Below, one piece after another: positions 1 to 5,040 of a stretch of 5,040 nucleotides of DNA. The stretch is from positions 1 to 5,040 of the forward strand of contig JAESRR010000150.1 of assembly GCA_016764535.1 (NCBI GenBank). The letters are read 5' to 3'. The stretch is from Cohaesibacteraceae bacterium (lineage in GTDB: Bacteria; Pseudomonadota; Alphaproteobacteria; Rhizobiales; Cohaesibacteraceae). Under the pieces are notes generated by a model. That model saw only the letters and a list, made by a program, of their open reading frames with translations. It was not told the DNA's origin and made no database searches. A program made the translations under genes and the position numbers. Positions within the stretch are counted from its first letter, which is position 1. Each line of letters begins with the position of its first letter.

Positions 1-187
1 GATAATCAACTGTAACGTCCATCTGATCGCCTGCAACCTTGACGGCATTTTTGATTGTATTCCACCAACTGTCACTGTCGGGCGCATGACTGATTAGAAC
101 AAATTTTTCTCCTGCAGAATATGCAGGAACCGCAATCGCGGTGACAGACAAAACTGTCGCCGCCATTAGAGAAAGGATCTTTTTCAT
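1..187 (-). CDS. Sugar ABC transporter periplasmic substrate-binding protein (N-terminal part)
   Basis: Only the first 62 codons are in the window; the gene continues past the left edge. The ATG at 187-185 is preceded by GGGAGG (198-193) with a 5-base gap, a strong ribosome site. Residues 1-25 form a Sec signal peptide: two lysines after Met, a hydrophobic core, then VPAYSA, with cleavage likely between residues 22 and 25. The mature start reads EKFVLISHAPDSDSWWNTIK, the first beta strand and helix of the type I periplasmic-binding fold (RbsB / Peripla_BP_4 family). In that family this stretch holds ligand-contacting aromatic and acidic residues. The protein should bind a sugar or polyol in the periplasm and deliver it to an RbsC/RbsA-type importer, whose genes would be expected beyond the left edge. 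It follows the RpiR-type regulator on the same strand, and operator-like sites lie in the gap. Substrate unknown; family assignment fairly sure, based on a short stretch. Confidence 0.85.
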   Translation of the reverse strand, partial: MKKILSLMAATVLSVTAIAVPAYSAGEKFVLISHAPDSDSWWNTIKNAVKVAGDQMDVTVDY

Positions 188-192
188 GATAG

Positions 193-198
193 CCTCCC
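193..198 (-). promoter_or_regulatory. Ribosome binding site of the sugar-binding protein gene
   Basis: GGGAGG on the minus strand, 5 bases before the ATG at 187. It fixes the start of the truncated binding-protein gene and rules out the overlapping frame that opens with TTG at 263, which has no Shine-Dalgarno sequence. Confidence 0.75.
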
Positions 199-229
199 GG
201 GCTTATCGGAATGACTGGCCGTTGTTCCT

Positions 230-272
230 CCAGAACAGCCCAGAACCAGAACAGCCTGAGCAAGACCAGAAC
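230..272. repeat. Short CCAGAAC direct repeats in the leader of the binding-protein gene
   Basis: CCAGAAC occurs four times, at 230-236, 240-246, 246-252 and 266-272. The longer unit CCAGAACAGCC is exact at 230-240 and 246-256, a 16-base offset. The repeats lie between the putative promoter (289-317) and the ribosome site (193-198), so they would be transcribed as GTTCTGG units in the untranslated leader of the binding-protein mRNA. One unit can pair locally: on the minus strand TGTTC (237-233) and GAACA (227-223) flank a five-base loop. The function is unknown. It could be simple slippage-generated repetition, an mRNA-stability element or a protein-binding array. Confidence 0.45.
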
Positions 273-288
273 CCCACAAAATCAAGGG

Positions 289-317
289 TGTATAGAACAA
301 ATATTCTATTTTGAAAA
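289..317 (-). promoter_or_regulatory. Candidate sigma-70 promoter of the binding-protein gene
   Basis: On the minus strand a -10-like TATACA (294-289) lies 17 bases downstream of a weak -35-like TTTTCA (317-312). Transcription would start near 282, leaving a leader of roughly 95 bases before the ATG at 187. The GAA-N6-TTC site (295-306) falls in the spacer directly against the -10, and the 306-322 dyad covers the -35. That is the arrangement expected of a repressor-controlled promoter. The -35 match is poor, so this is tentative; the gene could also be read through from the regulator gene upstream. Confidence 0.35.
295..313. promoter_or_regulatory. Putative RpiR-family operator, second copy, upstream of the binding-protein gene
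   Basis: The sequence GAACAAATATTCTATTTTG matches GAATATATATTCTATTTCG at 1208-1226 in 16 of 19 positions. The core is GAA-N6-TTC (295-306), an imperfect dyad. Occurrence of the same non-coding word in front of the two transcription units flanking the regulator gene suggests that this regulator binds both. The RpiR-type IolR of Sinorhizobium meliloti is reported (from memory) to recognise GGAA-N6-TTCC, which this site resembles with both outer bases changed. Confidence 0.5.
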
Positions 318-322
318 AATAG
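306..322. repeat. Perfect AT-rich inverted repeat beside the second operator
   Basis: CTATTTT (306-312) and AAAATAG (316-322) are exact reverse complements separated by three bases (GAA). The left arm is shared with the operator copy at 295-313. The outer words ATATTC (301-306) and GAATAT (328-333) also mirror each other around it, though not exactly centred. With one G:C pair per seven-base arm it would be a poor RNA hairpin, so a protein-binding site is more plausible than a terminator for the regulator gene. Confidence 0.4.
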
Positions 323-327
323 CAACT

Positions 328-336
328 GAATATTCC
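328..336. promoter_or_regulatory. Third operator-like site GAATATTCC
   Basis: GAATATTC (328-335) is a perfect 8-bp palindrome. Read on the minus strand it continues as ATGGAATAT, a word also present at the left arm of the divergent-region operator (1205-1213). Its centre is 31 bp, about three helical turns, from the centre of the GAA-N6-TTC site at 295-306, so proteins bound at both would lie on the same DNA face. It starts 13 bases downstream of the regulator's stop codon. It lacks the six-base spacer of the other sites, so assignment to the same protein is uncertain. Confidence 0.3.
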
Positions 337-348
337 ATAAATATCAAT

Positions 349-1158
349 TCATCGTCTCGAGCCTACTGACACTGCCAACGTAATTGCGAGAGAAAGCGTG
401 GCAGACAAACCTCTGAATGATCCGAAATCCACTTCGGAAACCGAAAGAATATGGGCACCAATTTTGCGCAAGGGCGAATTTATACTGTCTGTTATTGCGA
501 CAATTGGACAATCTCGCTCGCGCGCAAACTGCGCCAAATCCAGTGTTTCTGACGAATATGGAGCAAAAGTTACCGCAATCAACACATCGCCCCGACGAAT
601 GGCATTCCGATGATCAAGCATGCCAACACAGTCATGTAAAAGGGCAGGAATATTCATTTCTTCAAATGCATAGGCCAGATATGAAGCGACTGGAAAAGCA
701 CGTTTCAACCCCAAGAGATGTATCATGGGTGCATTCGCCAAAACTTCCACCGAACATTTCAACGCTTCTGCATCGACAGTACTTGCGAGAGTTTCCAGAG
801 AAACCCGGCCTGCTTCAACGAATTCTGCAAGCAAAGCAGTTGGGCTGCCTGCGCCCTCTGATTTTAGATTTTGCAATCGGGTCGCATAATCAGGCCAGCG
901 TTGTCCCCAGGCTCCCCGAAATAGCCGCTGCATTTCTGAATAACCGGAAAACCCCATTAATTGGCAAAACCTCATGAACGCAGATGGCTGCACTCCAGCG
1001 GCAACAGCCAGTTCCGCGACGGTGGATACGGCTATCTTGTCTTCATTGATGGCAATGTAATCTGCACATTGTCGCAAGCGTTTGGGGAGCGAACCAGAAA
1101 TTTCCGAAAATCGAACCTGAAACTCTTCGATAGTTTGGGGAGCATCTCGCAATTCCAT
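349..1158 (-). CDS. RpiR/MurR-family transcriptional regulator (HTH + SIS), IolR-like
   Basis: A 269-residue DNA-binding regulator. Residues about 10-85 form the HTH_6 domain: LPKRLRQ at 24-30, then a helix-turn-helix at about 46-72 (TVAELAVAAGVQPSAFMRF, then MGFSGYSEMQRLFR). Residues about 130-262 form a SIS sugar-phosphate-binding domain, with the strand and helix MIHLLGLKRAFPVASYLA (145-162) and the region GDVLIAVTFAPYSSETLDLA (190-209). The length suits the family. ATG at 1158 is preferred over an in-frame TTG at 1197, because family homology begins near here and a weak GAG-rich site (1172-1166) precedes it. It is divergent from the dehydrogenase across 91 bases and precedes the sugar-binding protein on the same strand, so it probably represses both and is released by a phosphorylated sugar intermediate. 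The HTH region most resembles IolR-type rhizobial regulators; the ligand is inferred, not shown. Confidence 0.92.
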   Translation of the reverse strand: MELRDAPQTIEEFQVRFSEISGSLPKRLRQCADYIAINEDKIAVSTVAELAVAAGVQPSAFMRFCQLMGFSGYSEMQRLFRGAWGQRWPDYATRLQNLKSEGAGSPTALLAEFVEAGRVSLETLASTVDAEALKCSVEVLANAPMIHLLGLKRAFPVASYLAYAFEEMNIPALLHDCVGMLDHRNAIRRGDVLIAVTFAPYSSETLDLAQFARERDCPIVAITDSINSPLRKIGAHILSVSEVDFGSFRGLSATLSLAITLAVSVGSRR

Positions 1159-1172
1159 AGTGCAACTTTCTC

Positions 1173-1198
1173 TTGACAGTCTCTCTGCAGTGTACAAT
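1173..1198 (+). promoter_or_regulatory. Candidate promoter elements of the dehydrogenase gene
   Basis: An exact TTGACA (1173-1178) and a good -10-like TACAAT (1193-1198) lie upstream of the dehydrogenase gene. They are separated by only 14 bases, short for a sigma-70 pair, so one of the two may be fortuitous or TCTTGA (1171-1176, 16-base spacing) may serve as the -35. If TACAAT is the -10, transcription starts at about 1205, inside the operator palindrome (1203-1224), a typical roadblock position for a repressor. The regulator's own promoter on the opposite strand must lie in the same 91 bases but no convincing pair was found. Confidence 0.35.
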
Positions 1199-1202
1199 CC
1201 AT

Positions 1203-1224
1203 AAATGGAATATATATTCTATTT
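1203..1224. promoter_or_regulatory. Operator palindrome in the divergent regulator/dehydrogenase promoter region
   Basis: A 22-bp dyad with 10 of 11 base pairs symmetric; the only mismatch is 1207/1220. Its core, GAATATATATTC (1208-1219), is a perfect palindrome flanked by AAATG on the left and TATTT on the right. It reads GGAA-N6-TTCT, one base from the GGAA-N6-TTCC consensus reported (from memory) for the RpiR-type repressor IolR of Sinorhizobium. It lies between the divergent starts at 1158 and 1250, where one bound repressor could control both genes, including its own. A closely related sequence at 295-313 supports it as a recurring operator. Confidence 0.65.
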
Positions 1225-1235
1225 CGTTCGTTATC

Positions 1236-1240
1236 AGGAG
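1236..1240 (+). promoter_or_regulatory. Ribosome binding site fixing the dehydrogenase start
   Basis: AGGAG, 9 bases before the ATG at 1250. It selects this start over the in-frame ATG at 1205, which has no ribosome site and sits inside the operator palindrome. Confidence 0.75.
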
Positions 1241-1249
1241 TCTATCATC

Positions 1250-2380
1250 ATGCGAAATCCGGGAATAGGCCTTATTGGCACCGGTTTTATGGGTAAATGC
1301 CATGCCCTGGCTTATCGTTCGGTCGCTACAATTTTTCCAGATGTATTAGCTCCAGATCTTATAACACTTTGCGACCAGCCACTTGATCAGGCCAGTAAAC
1401 TATCGAAAGAATTCGGTTTTTCCAAAGCTACCGATGACTGGCAATCTCTTTTGTCAGACCCCGATATTGATATCATTTCCATTACCACCCCAAACAAACT
1501 CCATCATGAAATAGCATTGGCCGCCTTGCAAAGCGGAAAGCATGTTTACTGTGAAAAGCCATTATCGCTAACAATCTCTCAAGCCCGGGAAATGGCAAAT
1601 GCCGCTGGAAAATCCCGTTCAAAAACCATTGTTGGATACAACTATTTGTGCAATCCGGCAATTCAGCATGCCCGGGAATTAATACACCAGGGTGCGATTG
1701 GCCGGATTACACATTTCCGAGGAGTGGTCGATGAGGACTATCAGGCTGATCCCGATTTACCCTGGACATGGCGTGTCACAAAATCAGAAGCCGGTCTGGG
1801 GGCATTGGGTGATCTTGGCTGCCACCTTGTAAGCATCGCCTGCACACTGGTTGGTCCTATTGAAAGCCTTGTTGCAGATATGCAGACTATCTATGCAAAA
1901 CGTCCTGATCCTGATGGCGGAAATCCCAGACCAGTTGAGAATGAAGATGTCGCAAGCGCCCTGCTTCGCTTTGAAAATGGTGTACAGGGCTCCATGTCGA
2001 CTTCCCGATCTGCATGGGGACGCAAGAACTATCTTGTTTGGGAAGTCCATGGTGATCGCGGCATGTTAACCTGCAATCAGGAACGGATGAACGAGTTGCG
2101 ACTTTACGAGAACAAAGGGCCTGTTTCAACGCAAGGCTTCAAGACTATTCTAAGTGGACCGGCGCACCCTTCCTATGGCGCTTTTTGTCCTGCACCAGGA
2201 CATGGGCTTGGATTTAACGATCTCAAGGTAATTGAACTCGCCGGATTATTAAAAGCCATTGAAGACAACAAACCTGCGTCACCATCGTTTTCCGATGCGC
2301 TGCATTTCGAAGAGGTTATTCATGCCATTTCAACTTCGGCAACCAGTGGTGAACGGGTTGAAATCCAGAGTATCATTTGA
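1250..2380 (+). CDS. Gfo/Idh/MocA-family NAD(P)-dependent oxidoreductase
   Basis: A 376-residue cytoplasmic dehydrogenase of the glucose-fructose oxidoreductase / inositol dehydrogenase / MocA family. The N-terminal Rossmann domain (about 5-130) begins GIGLIGTGFMG, with the GTGFMG dinucleotide-binding loop at 10-15, then ITTPN (78-82) and CEKPL (101-105), whose Lys103 is the conserved catalytic lysine. The C-terminal alpha/beta domain carries GDLGCH (187-192), where Asp188 and His192 match the family's substrate and catalytic residues. GYNYLCNP (129-136) and APGHGLGFNDLK (315-326) recall a polyol or sugar dehydrogenase subgroup common in rhizobia. The length is typical and the frame intact. 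It should oxidise a hydroxyl of a free sugar, inositol or derivative to a ketone with NAD+ or NADP+. It is divergent from the RpiR regulator and probably controlled through the palindrome at 1203-1224. It appears to be transcribed alone, since the next gene is convergent. Exact substrate cannot be read from the sequence. Confidence 0.94.
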   Translation: MRNPGIGLIGTGFMGKCHALAYRSVATIFPDVLAPDLITLCDQPLDQASKLSKEFGFSKATDDWQSLLSDPDIDIISITTPNKLHHEIALAALQSGKHVYCEKPLSLTISQAREMANAAGKSRSKTIVGYNYLCNPAIQHARELIHQGAIGRITHFRGVVDEDYQADPDLPWTWRVTKSEAGLGALGDLGCHLVSIACTLVGPIESLVADMQTIYAKRPDPDGGNPRPVENEDVASALLRFENGVQGSMSTSRSAWGRKNYLVWEVHGDRGMLTCNQERMNELRLYENKGPVSTQGFKTILSGPAHPSYGAFCPAPGHGLGFNDLKVIELAGLLKAIEDNKPASPSFSDALHFEEVIHAISTSATSGERVEIQSII

Positions 2381-2388
2381 ATTACCAC

Positions 2389-2418
2389 AAGAAAAGATGG
2401 CTTGATCGCAAGCCATCT
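2389..2418 (-). terminator. Rho-independent terminator of the liv-type operon, probably also stopping the dehydrogenase transcript
   Basis: AGATGGCTTG (2395-2404) and CAAGCCATCT (2409-2418) form a perfect 10-bp stem around a four-base loop. On the minus strand the stem is followed by TTTCTT (2394-2389), a short U-rich tail. It begins 15 bases past the livF-like stop codon, so it fits as that operon's terminator. On the plus strand it starts 14 bases after the dehydrogenase stop at 2380, but the trailing bases are AATC, so termination in that direction would be weaker. It lies in the 53-base gap between the two convergent genes. Confidence 0.75.
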
Positions 2419-2433
2419 AATCAGCAATTGCGT

Positions 2434-3213
2434 CTAAATAGCTAAATATTTATGTCTTAAAGCTTCATCGTCCAGCACTTCTTTCGCTGTTCCACTGAAT
2501 ACGACTTCACCTGTATCCAGTATCACGGCCCTGTCGGCGAGTTTAAGTGCTGCCACTGCATTTTGTTCTACCAAAATGGTTGTAATCCCGGCTTCCCGAA
2601 CCTCAATCAACGCTTTCTCAATATCCTGTCGAACGACTGGTGCGAGACCTTCATAAGGCTCATCAAGCAAGAGTAACTTGATATCGCGCGCCAGGGCACG
2701 ACCTATGGCCAGCATTTGTTGCTCACCGCCAGAAAGCGTTGTGCCTTCCTGTTTCCGACGTTCCTTGAGTCGTGGGAACAAATCGTATATCCGCTCATAG
2801 CTCCAGCCACGATCTCCGGAAATTACGGCCAGATCCAGATTTTCTTCAACAGTAAGACCCTGGATAATGCACCGGTCTTCCTGAACCAGTTGCACTCCGG
2901 CAAGGGCAGCCTCATACGCTTTCATTTTGTGCAGTGCCTGGCCGTTCAGCCAAATCTCACCACTTCTAACTTCGGGTTCGTCTGCTCTTGCAATTGATCG
3001 AAGTGTTGAGGTTTTGCCTGCACCGTTGCGACCAAGCAAGGCGATGATCTCGCCTTCGCGCAAATCAAATGATATATTCTGCACAATGAAACTATCGCCA
3101 TAGTACGAGCTAATTCCCTTGCACGAAAAATACGAACCGGCCAACGCCATATTTTGTTCTCCCGTGACAGCTTCCATCCCGGAGTCGTCAGCCGTAAATG
3201 CCAGTGAAGTCAT
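2434..3213 (-). CDS. livF: Branched-chain amino acid-type (HAAT) ABC transporter ATP-binding protein, LivF-like
   Basis: A 259-residue ATPase that powers import with the LivG-like partner. Visible motifs are Walker A GRNGAGKT (61-68), Q-loop Gln111 in LVQEDR, signature LSGGE (160-164), Walker B LLLLDEP (180-186) with catalytic Glu185, and VEQN (215-218) at the H-switch. Gln217 in place of the switch histidine is normal for LivF, whereas LivG has VEHD. Many LivF proteins have Pro at the Q-loop position (VPEGR or VPEDR); here it is Gln. The ATPase domain starts near residue 29, so there is an N-terminal extension of about 25 residues relative to E. coli LivF (237 residues). The extended start is supported by GGAGG 7 bases upstream and by an ATGA overlap with the livG stop, implying coupled translation. 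Last gene of the operon; the terminator follows. The substrate need not be a branched-chain amino acid; the family also moves amides, urea and other compounds. Confidence 0.94.
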   Translation of the reverse strand: MTSLAFTADDSGMEAVTGEQNMALAGSYFSCKGISSYYGDSFIVQNISFDLREGEIIALLGRNGAGKTSTLRSIARADEPEVRSGEIWLNGQALHKMKAYEAALAGVQLVQEDRCIIQGLTVEENLDLAVISGDRGWSYERIYDLFPRLKERRKQEGTTLSGGEQQMLAIGRALARDIKLLLLDEPYEGLAPVVRQDIEKALIEVREAGITTILVEQNAVAALKLADRAVILDTGEVVFSGTAKEVLDDEALRHKYLAI

Positions 3214-3971
3214 ACTTCTTCCTCCCCCAGATAGGCTTCCCTGACTTTCGGATCCTGTTTTATCTGATCTGGCGTACCCTGGGCGATAATTCGGCCACGA
3301 GCAAGAACACTGATACGATCTGCAAGAGAAAACACCACCTGCATGTCATGCTCAATGATTACCTTGGTCATTCCACCCTCCTTGATCTTTTTCAAAAGAT
3401 CAATCGTGGCATTGGTATCATGGCGCGCCATTCCAGCTGTCGGTTCATCAAGAAGCAATAATTTCGGTTTTTGAACAAGTCCCATAGCGAGTTCCAGACG
3501 CCGCTTGTCCCCGCGGGACATGGCTGAAGCCAATTGGCGCAACTGATTGCTTAATCCAACTTCGGACAGCGTTTCCTCAACCTGATCACGCAGTTCTGTT
3601 TCCGTTGTAATTCCCCGAAAAGCATTCAGTTGATACTTTCCGTCCCTGCGGGCAAGTGCCGGGATCATGACATTTTCCAGAACTGTCAGGTCCGGGAAAA
3701 CCTCCGGTGTCTGAAAAACCCTTGCCACACCAAGCTGATTAATTTCGTGAGGTTTACGACCGGTAAGAGTGGTGCCTGCAAATTTAACAGTTCCACTATC
3801 CGGCTTCAAACGCCCGACACATACGTTCAGTAGAGTCGATTTACCCGCTCCGTTGGGGCCAATAATAGCGTGGGTTTCCCCTTCGCGCACATCAAGATTG
3901 ATGTCACTTAATGCATGTAGCCCAGCAAAACTCTTGTTTACGTTTTCGATATGTAACACTGCATCATTCAT
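3210..3971 (-). CDS. livG: Branched-chain amino acid-type (HAAT) ABC transporter ATP-binding protein, LivG-like
   Basis: A 253-residue cytoplasmic ATPase, partner of the LivF-like protein. Motifs are Walker A GPNGAGKS (38-45), Q-loop Gln87 in VFQTPEVFP, Walker B LLLLDEP (171-177) with catalytic Glu176, and switch His208 in IEHDM. LADRISVLARGRIIAQGTP (217-235) and the C-terminal VREAYLGEE are typical LivG features. The signature is MSRGDKRRLE (151-160) rather than LSGGQ: Ser152 and Gly154 are kept, but the first glycine is Arg153. I recognise a similar SRGDKRRLEL in other alphaproteobacterial LivG-like proteins, so it is probably a subfamily trait and not damage. The ATG at 3971 follows AGGGGG (3982-3977) by 5 bases, overlapping the stop codon of the LivM-like gene; only 9 bases separate the two. 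The stop overlaps the livF start as ATGA, so the three genes form one operon. Confidence 0.94.
   Translation of the reverse strand: MNDAVLHIENVNKSFAGLHALSDINLDVREGETHAIIGPNGAGKSTLLNVCVGRLKPDSGTVKFAGTTLTGRKPHEINQLGVARVFQTPEVFPDLTVLENVMIPALARRDGKYQLNAFRGITTETELRDQVEETLSEVGLSNQLRQLASAMSRGDKRRLELAMGLVQKPKLLLLDEPTAGMARHDTNATIDLLKKIKEGGMTKVIIEHDMQVVFSLADRISVLARGRIIAQGTPDQIKQDPKVREAYLGEEEV
3221..3225 (-). promoter_or_regulatory. Ribosome binding site and ATGA overlap fixing the livF start
   Basis: GGAGG on the minus strand lies 7 bases before the livF ATG at 3213, inside the last codons of livG. The livF ATG shares bases with the livG TGA (ATGA, 3213-3210), a classic translational-coupling junction. 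This favours the full 259-residue LivF over internal Met13 or Met22 starts. Confidence 0.8.
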
Positions 3972-3980
3972 GATCGCCCC

Positions 3981-5040
3981 CTATTCTGCAGCCTGAGGAG
4001 CAGATTTTATCGAACTTTCTGTCTTGTTTCTTTTAAACAATCTGCCAATTCGCGCAGCACCTTCCATCAAACCTCCAGGCAGGAAGATGACGATAACCAT
4101 GAACATCAAGCCAAGTGTCAAATGCCAGCCTTCACCGACAAACATACTCGTCACCGCCACAGCTATATCGCTCACGCTTTCCGGCAGAAATGAATAGAAA
4201 TTTGTAAGTATATTGTCGTTGATTGAGGAAAAAATATTCTCCGAATATTTGATGATCGCAGATCCAAGTACCGGCCCTATCAAGGTACCAACACCACCAA
4301 GAATTGTCATAAGAACAACTTCTCCAGAAGCCGTCCATTGCATGCGCTCAGCGCCAGCCAGAGGATCTGTAACAGCAAGCAATGATCCTGCAAGACCGGC
4401 GTACATTCCGGAAATCACAAAGGCTGCAAGAAGATATGGTTTGGCATCCACACCAATATATCCAAGCCGCTTTTGGTTCGACTTGATTGCTTTCAACATC
4501 ATCCCGAAATTAGAGCGGGAAATGCGCATGGCAATGAAAAAACCAATGATAAGCAACACGGCACAGAAATAGAACCCTGGATATCCGCTCATCTTCATAC
4601 CAAACAAGTTGGTGATCGGGATGCCATTTTCCGTAATACCAAAAAGCTGATCGATTATACGAACATCTTCATCACGATATTGGATAACGTAGTCCGCTGC
4701 ACGATCAACCGGAACCAGTTGACGCACTTGCAGACCGGTTTCTCCGTTGGTGATCGGTGTCAAAACCGAGTAGGCAAGGCTGTAACACATCTGGGCGAAT
4801 GCAAGCGTGACGATTGAGAAGTAAATTCCTGATCGCCGCAAACTTACAAAACCGATTAAGAGCGCAAACACGCCGGAAACGAACAAGCCAAAGATAATCG
4901 CAGGAATAACATTCATACTAAGTAGCTTGAACATCCAGATAGCCGCATAGGAACCAACTCCCAAAAATGCGGCGTGTCCAAAAGACAAATACCCTGTCAA
5001 TCCAAAGAGGATGTTGAACCCGATCGCAAACAATCCATAG
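3981..5040 (-). CDS. livM: Branched-chain amino acid-type (HAAT) ABC transporter permease, LivM-like (N-terminus missing)
   Basis: An inner-membrane permease open at the right edge: the frame runs through 5040 with no stop, and the TTG at 5033 lies within conserved sequence (YGLFAIGFN), so it is not the start. Counting Phe after that codon as residue 2, conserved landmarks are [19 protein letters not shown] (12-30), the substrate-path motif NGETGL (97-102), the cytoplasmic coupling loop [19 protein letters not shown] (182-200), [17 protein letters not shown] (241-257) and LPGG (318-321). About eight hydrophobic membrane segments are visible. Between NGETGL and the next membrane helix (near 152) lies a polar stretch of about 50 residues, probably a periplasmic loop. 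The C-terminus is a basic cytoplasmic tail. It is the first visible gene of the operon with livG and livF; livH and the binding protein would be expected beyond the right edge. Substrate class not determinable. Confidence 0.93.
   Translation of the reverse strand, partial: YGLFAIGFNILFGLTGYLSFGHAAFLGVGSYAAIWMFKLLSMNVIPAIIFGLFVSGVFALLIGFVSLRRSGIYFSIVTLAFAQMCYSLAYSVLTPITNGETGLQVRQLVPVDRAADYVIQYRDEDVRIIDQLFGITENGIPITNLFGMKMSGYPGFYFCAVLLIIGFFIAMRISRSNFGMMLKAIKSNQKRLGYIGVDAKPYLLAAFVISGMYAGLAGSLLAVTDPLAGAERMQWTASGEVVLMTILGGVGTLIGPVLGSAIIKYSENIFSSINDNILTNFYSFLPESVSDIAVAVTSMFVGEGWHLTLGLMFMVIVIFLPGGLMEGAARIGRLFKRNKTESSIKSAPQAAE

Noticed and set aside
72..263. 63-codon minus-strand open frame overlapping the start of the binding-protein gene
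   Set aside because: It opens with TTG, lacks a ribosome site and is out of frame with the convincing signal-peptide gene starting at 187.
306..322. Terminator for the regulator gene
   Set aside because: The arms are almost entirely A and T and the minus strand has no proper U-tract after the stem. The overlap with the operator copy makes a protein-binding dyad more likely.
417..977. 186-codon plus-strand open frame opposite the regulator
   Set aside because: It is antisense to the clear HTH-SIS protein, its translation has no recognisable domain and no good ribosome site is seen; a shadow frame.
1159..1197. 13-residue N-terminal extension of the RpiR regulator from the TTG at 1197
   Set aside because: TTG is a rare start with no ribosome site nearby. 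The ATG at 1158 gives a normal family length.
1205..1249. 15-residue N-terminal extension of the dehydrogenase from the ATG at 1205
   Set aside because: This ATG lies inside the operator palindrome and has no ribosome site. The ATG at 1250 has AGGAG at the right distance, and the Rossmann motif begins within a few residues of it.
2560..2571. Gln in place of the H-switch histidine in the LivF-like ATPase as a sign of inactivation
   Set aside because: VEQN at this position is normal for LivF proteins, including E. coli LivF.
5031..5033. TTG at 5033 as the start of the LivM-like gene
   Set aside because: The frame stays open to 5040 and the flanking residues belong to a conserved LivM membrane segment, so the true start lies outside the window.

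Overview
The window holds two unrelated blocks of bacterial catabolic and transport genes that meet tail to tail. The proteins resemble alphaproteobacterial, especially rhizobial-type, families: an IolR-like RpiR regulator, a Gfo/Idh/MocA dehydrogenase, an RbsB-type sugar-binding protein, and a LivG with the SRGDKRRLEL signature variant. Base composition looks moderate rather than GC-rich. Alphaproteobacteria is therefore the best guess, but species and replicon cannot be told from the sequence.

Left block (1-2380). This looks like a small sugar or polyol catabolic locus. Reading leftward on the minus strand are an RpiR/MurR-family repressor (349-1158) and, after a 161-base gap, the first 62 codons of a periplasmic sugar-binding protein that runs off the left edge (1-187). 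Reading rightward from the same 91-base divergent promoter region is an NAD(P)-dependent Gfo/Idh/MocA-type dehydrogenase (1250-2380). A near-perfect 22-bp palindrome of the form GGAA-N6-TTC(T) lies between the divergent genes. A closely related copy (16 of 19 bases identical over the core) lies in front of the binding-protein gene, beside further AT-rich dyads. The simplest model is that the repressor binds both regions and links uptake to oxidation of one substrate, possibly an inositol or a related polyol or sugar.

Right block (2389-5040). On the minus strand, reading leftward, are livM-, livG- and livF-like genes for a branched-chain amino acid-type (HAAT) ABC importer: permease (3981-5040, N-terminus off the right edge), ATPase LivG (3210-3971) and ATPase LivF (2434-3213). 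They are tightly packed: 9 bases between livM and livG, and a 4-base ATGA overlap between livG and livF. A 10-bp stem hairpin with a short U-rich tail closes the operon and also separates it from the convergent dehydrogenase gene. The LivH permease and the binding protein are not in view, so the substrate is unknown.

No RNA genes, CRISPR arrays, insertion sequences or phage genes are visible. Nothing here is clearly a new type of system. The most informative non-coding signal is the shared, multi-part operator set in the left block.
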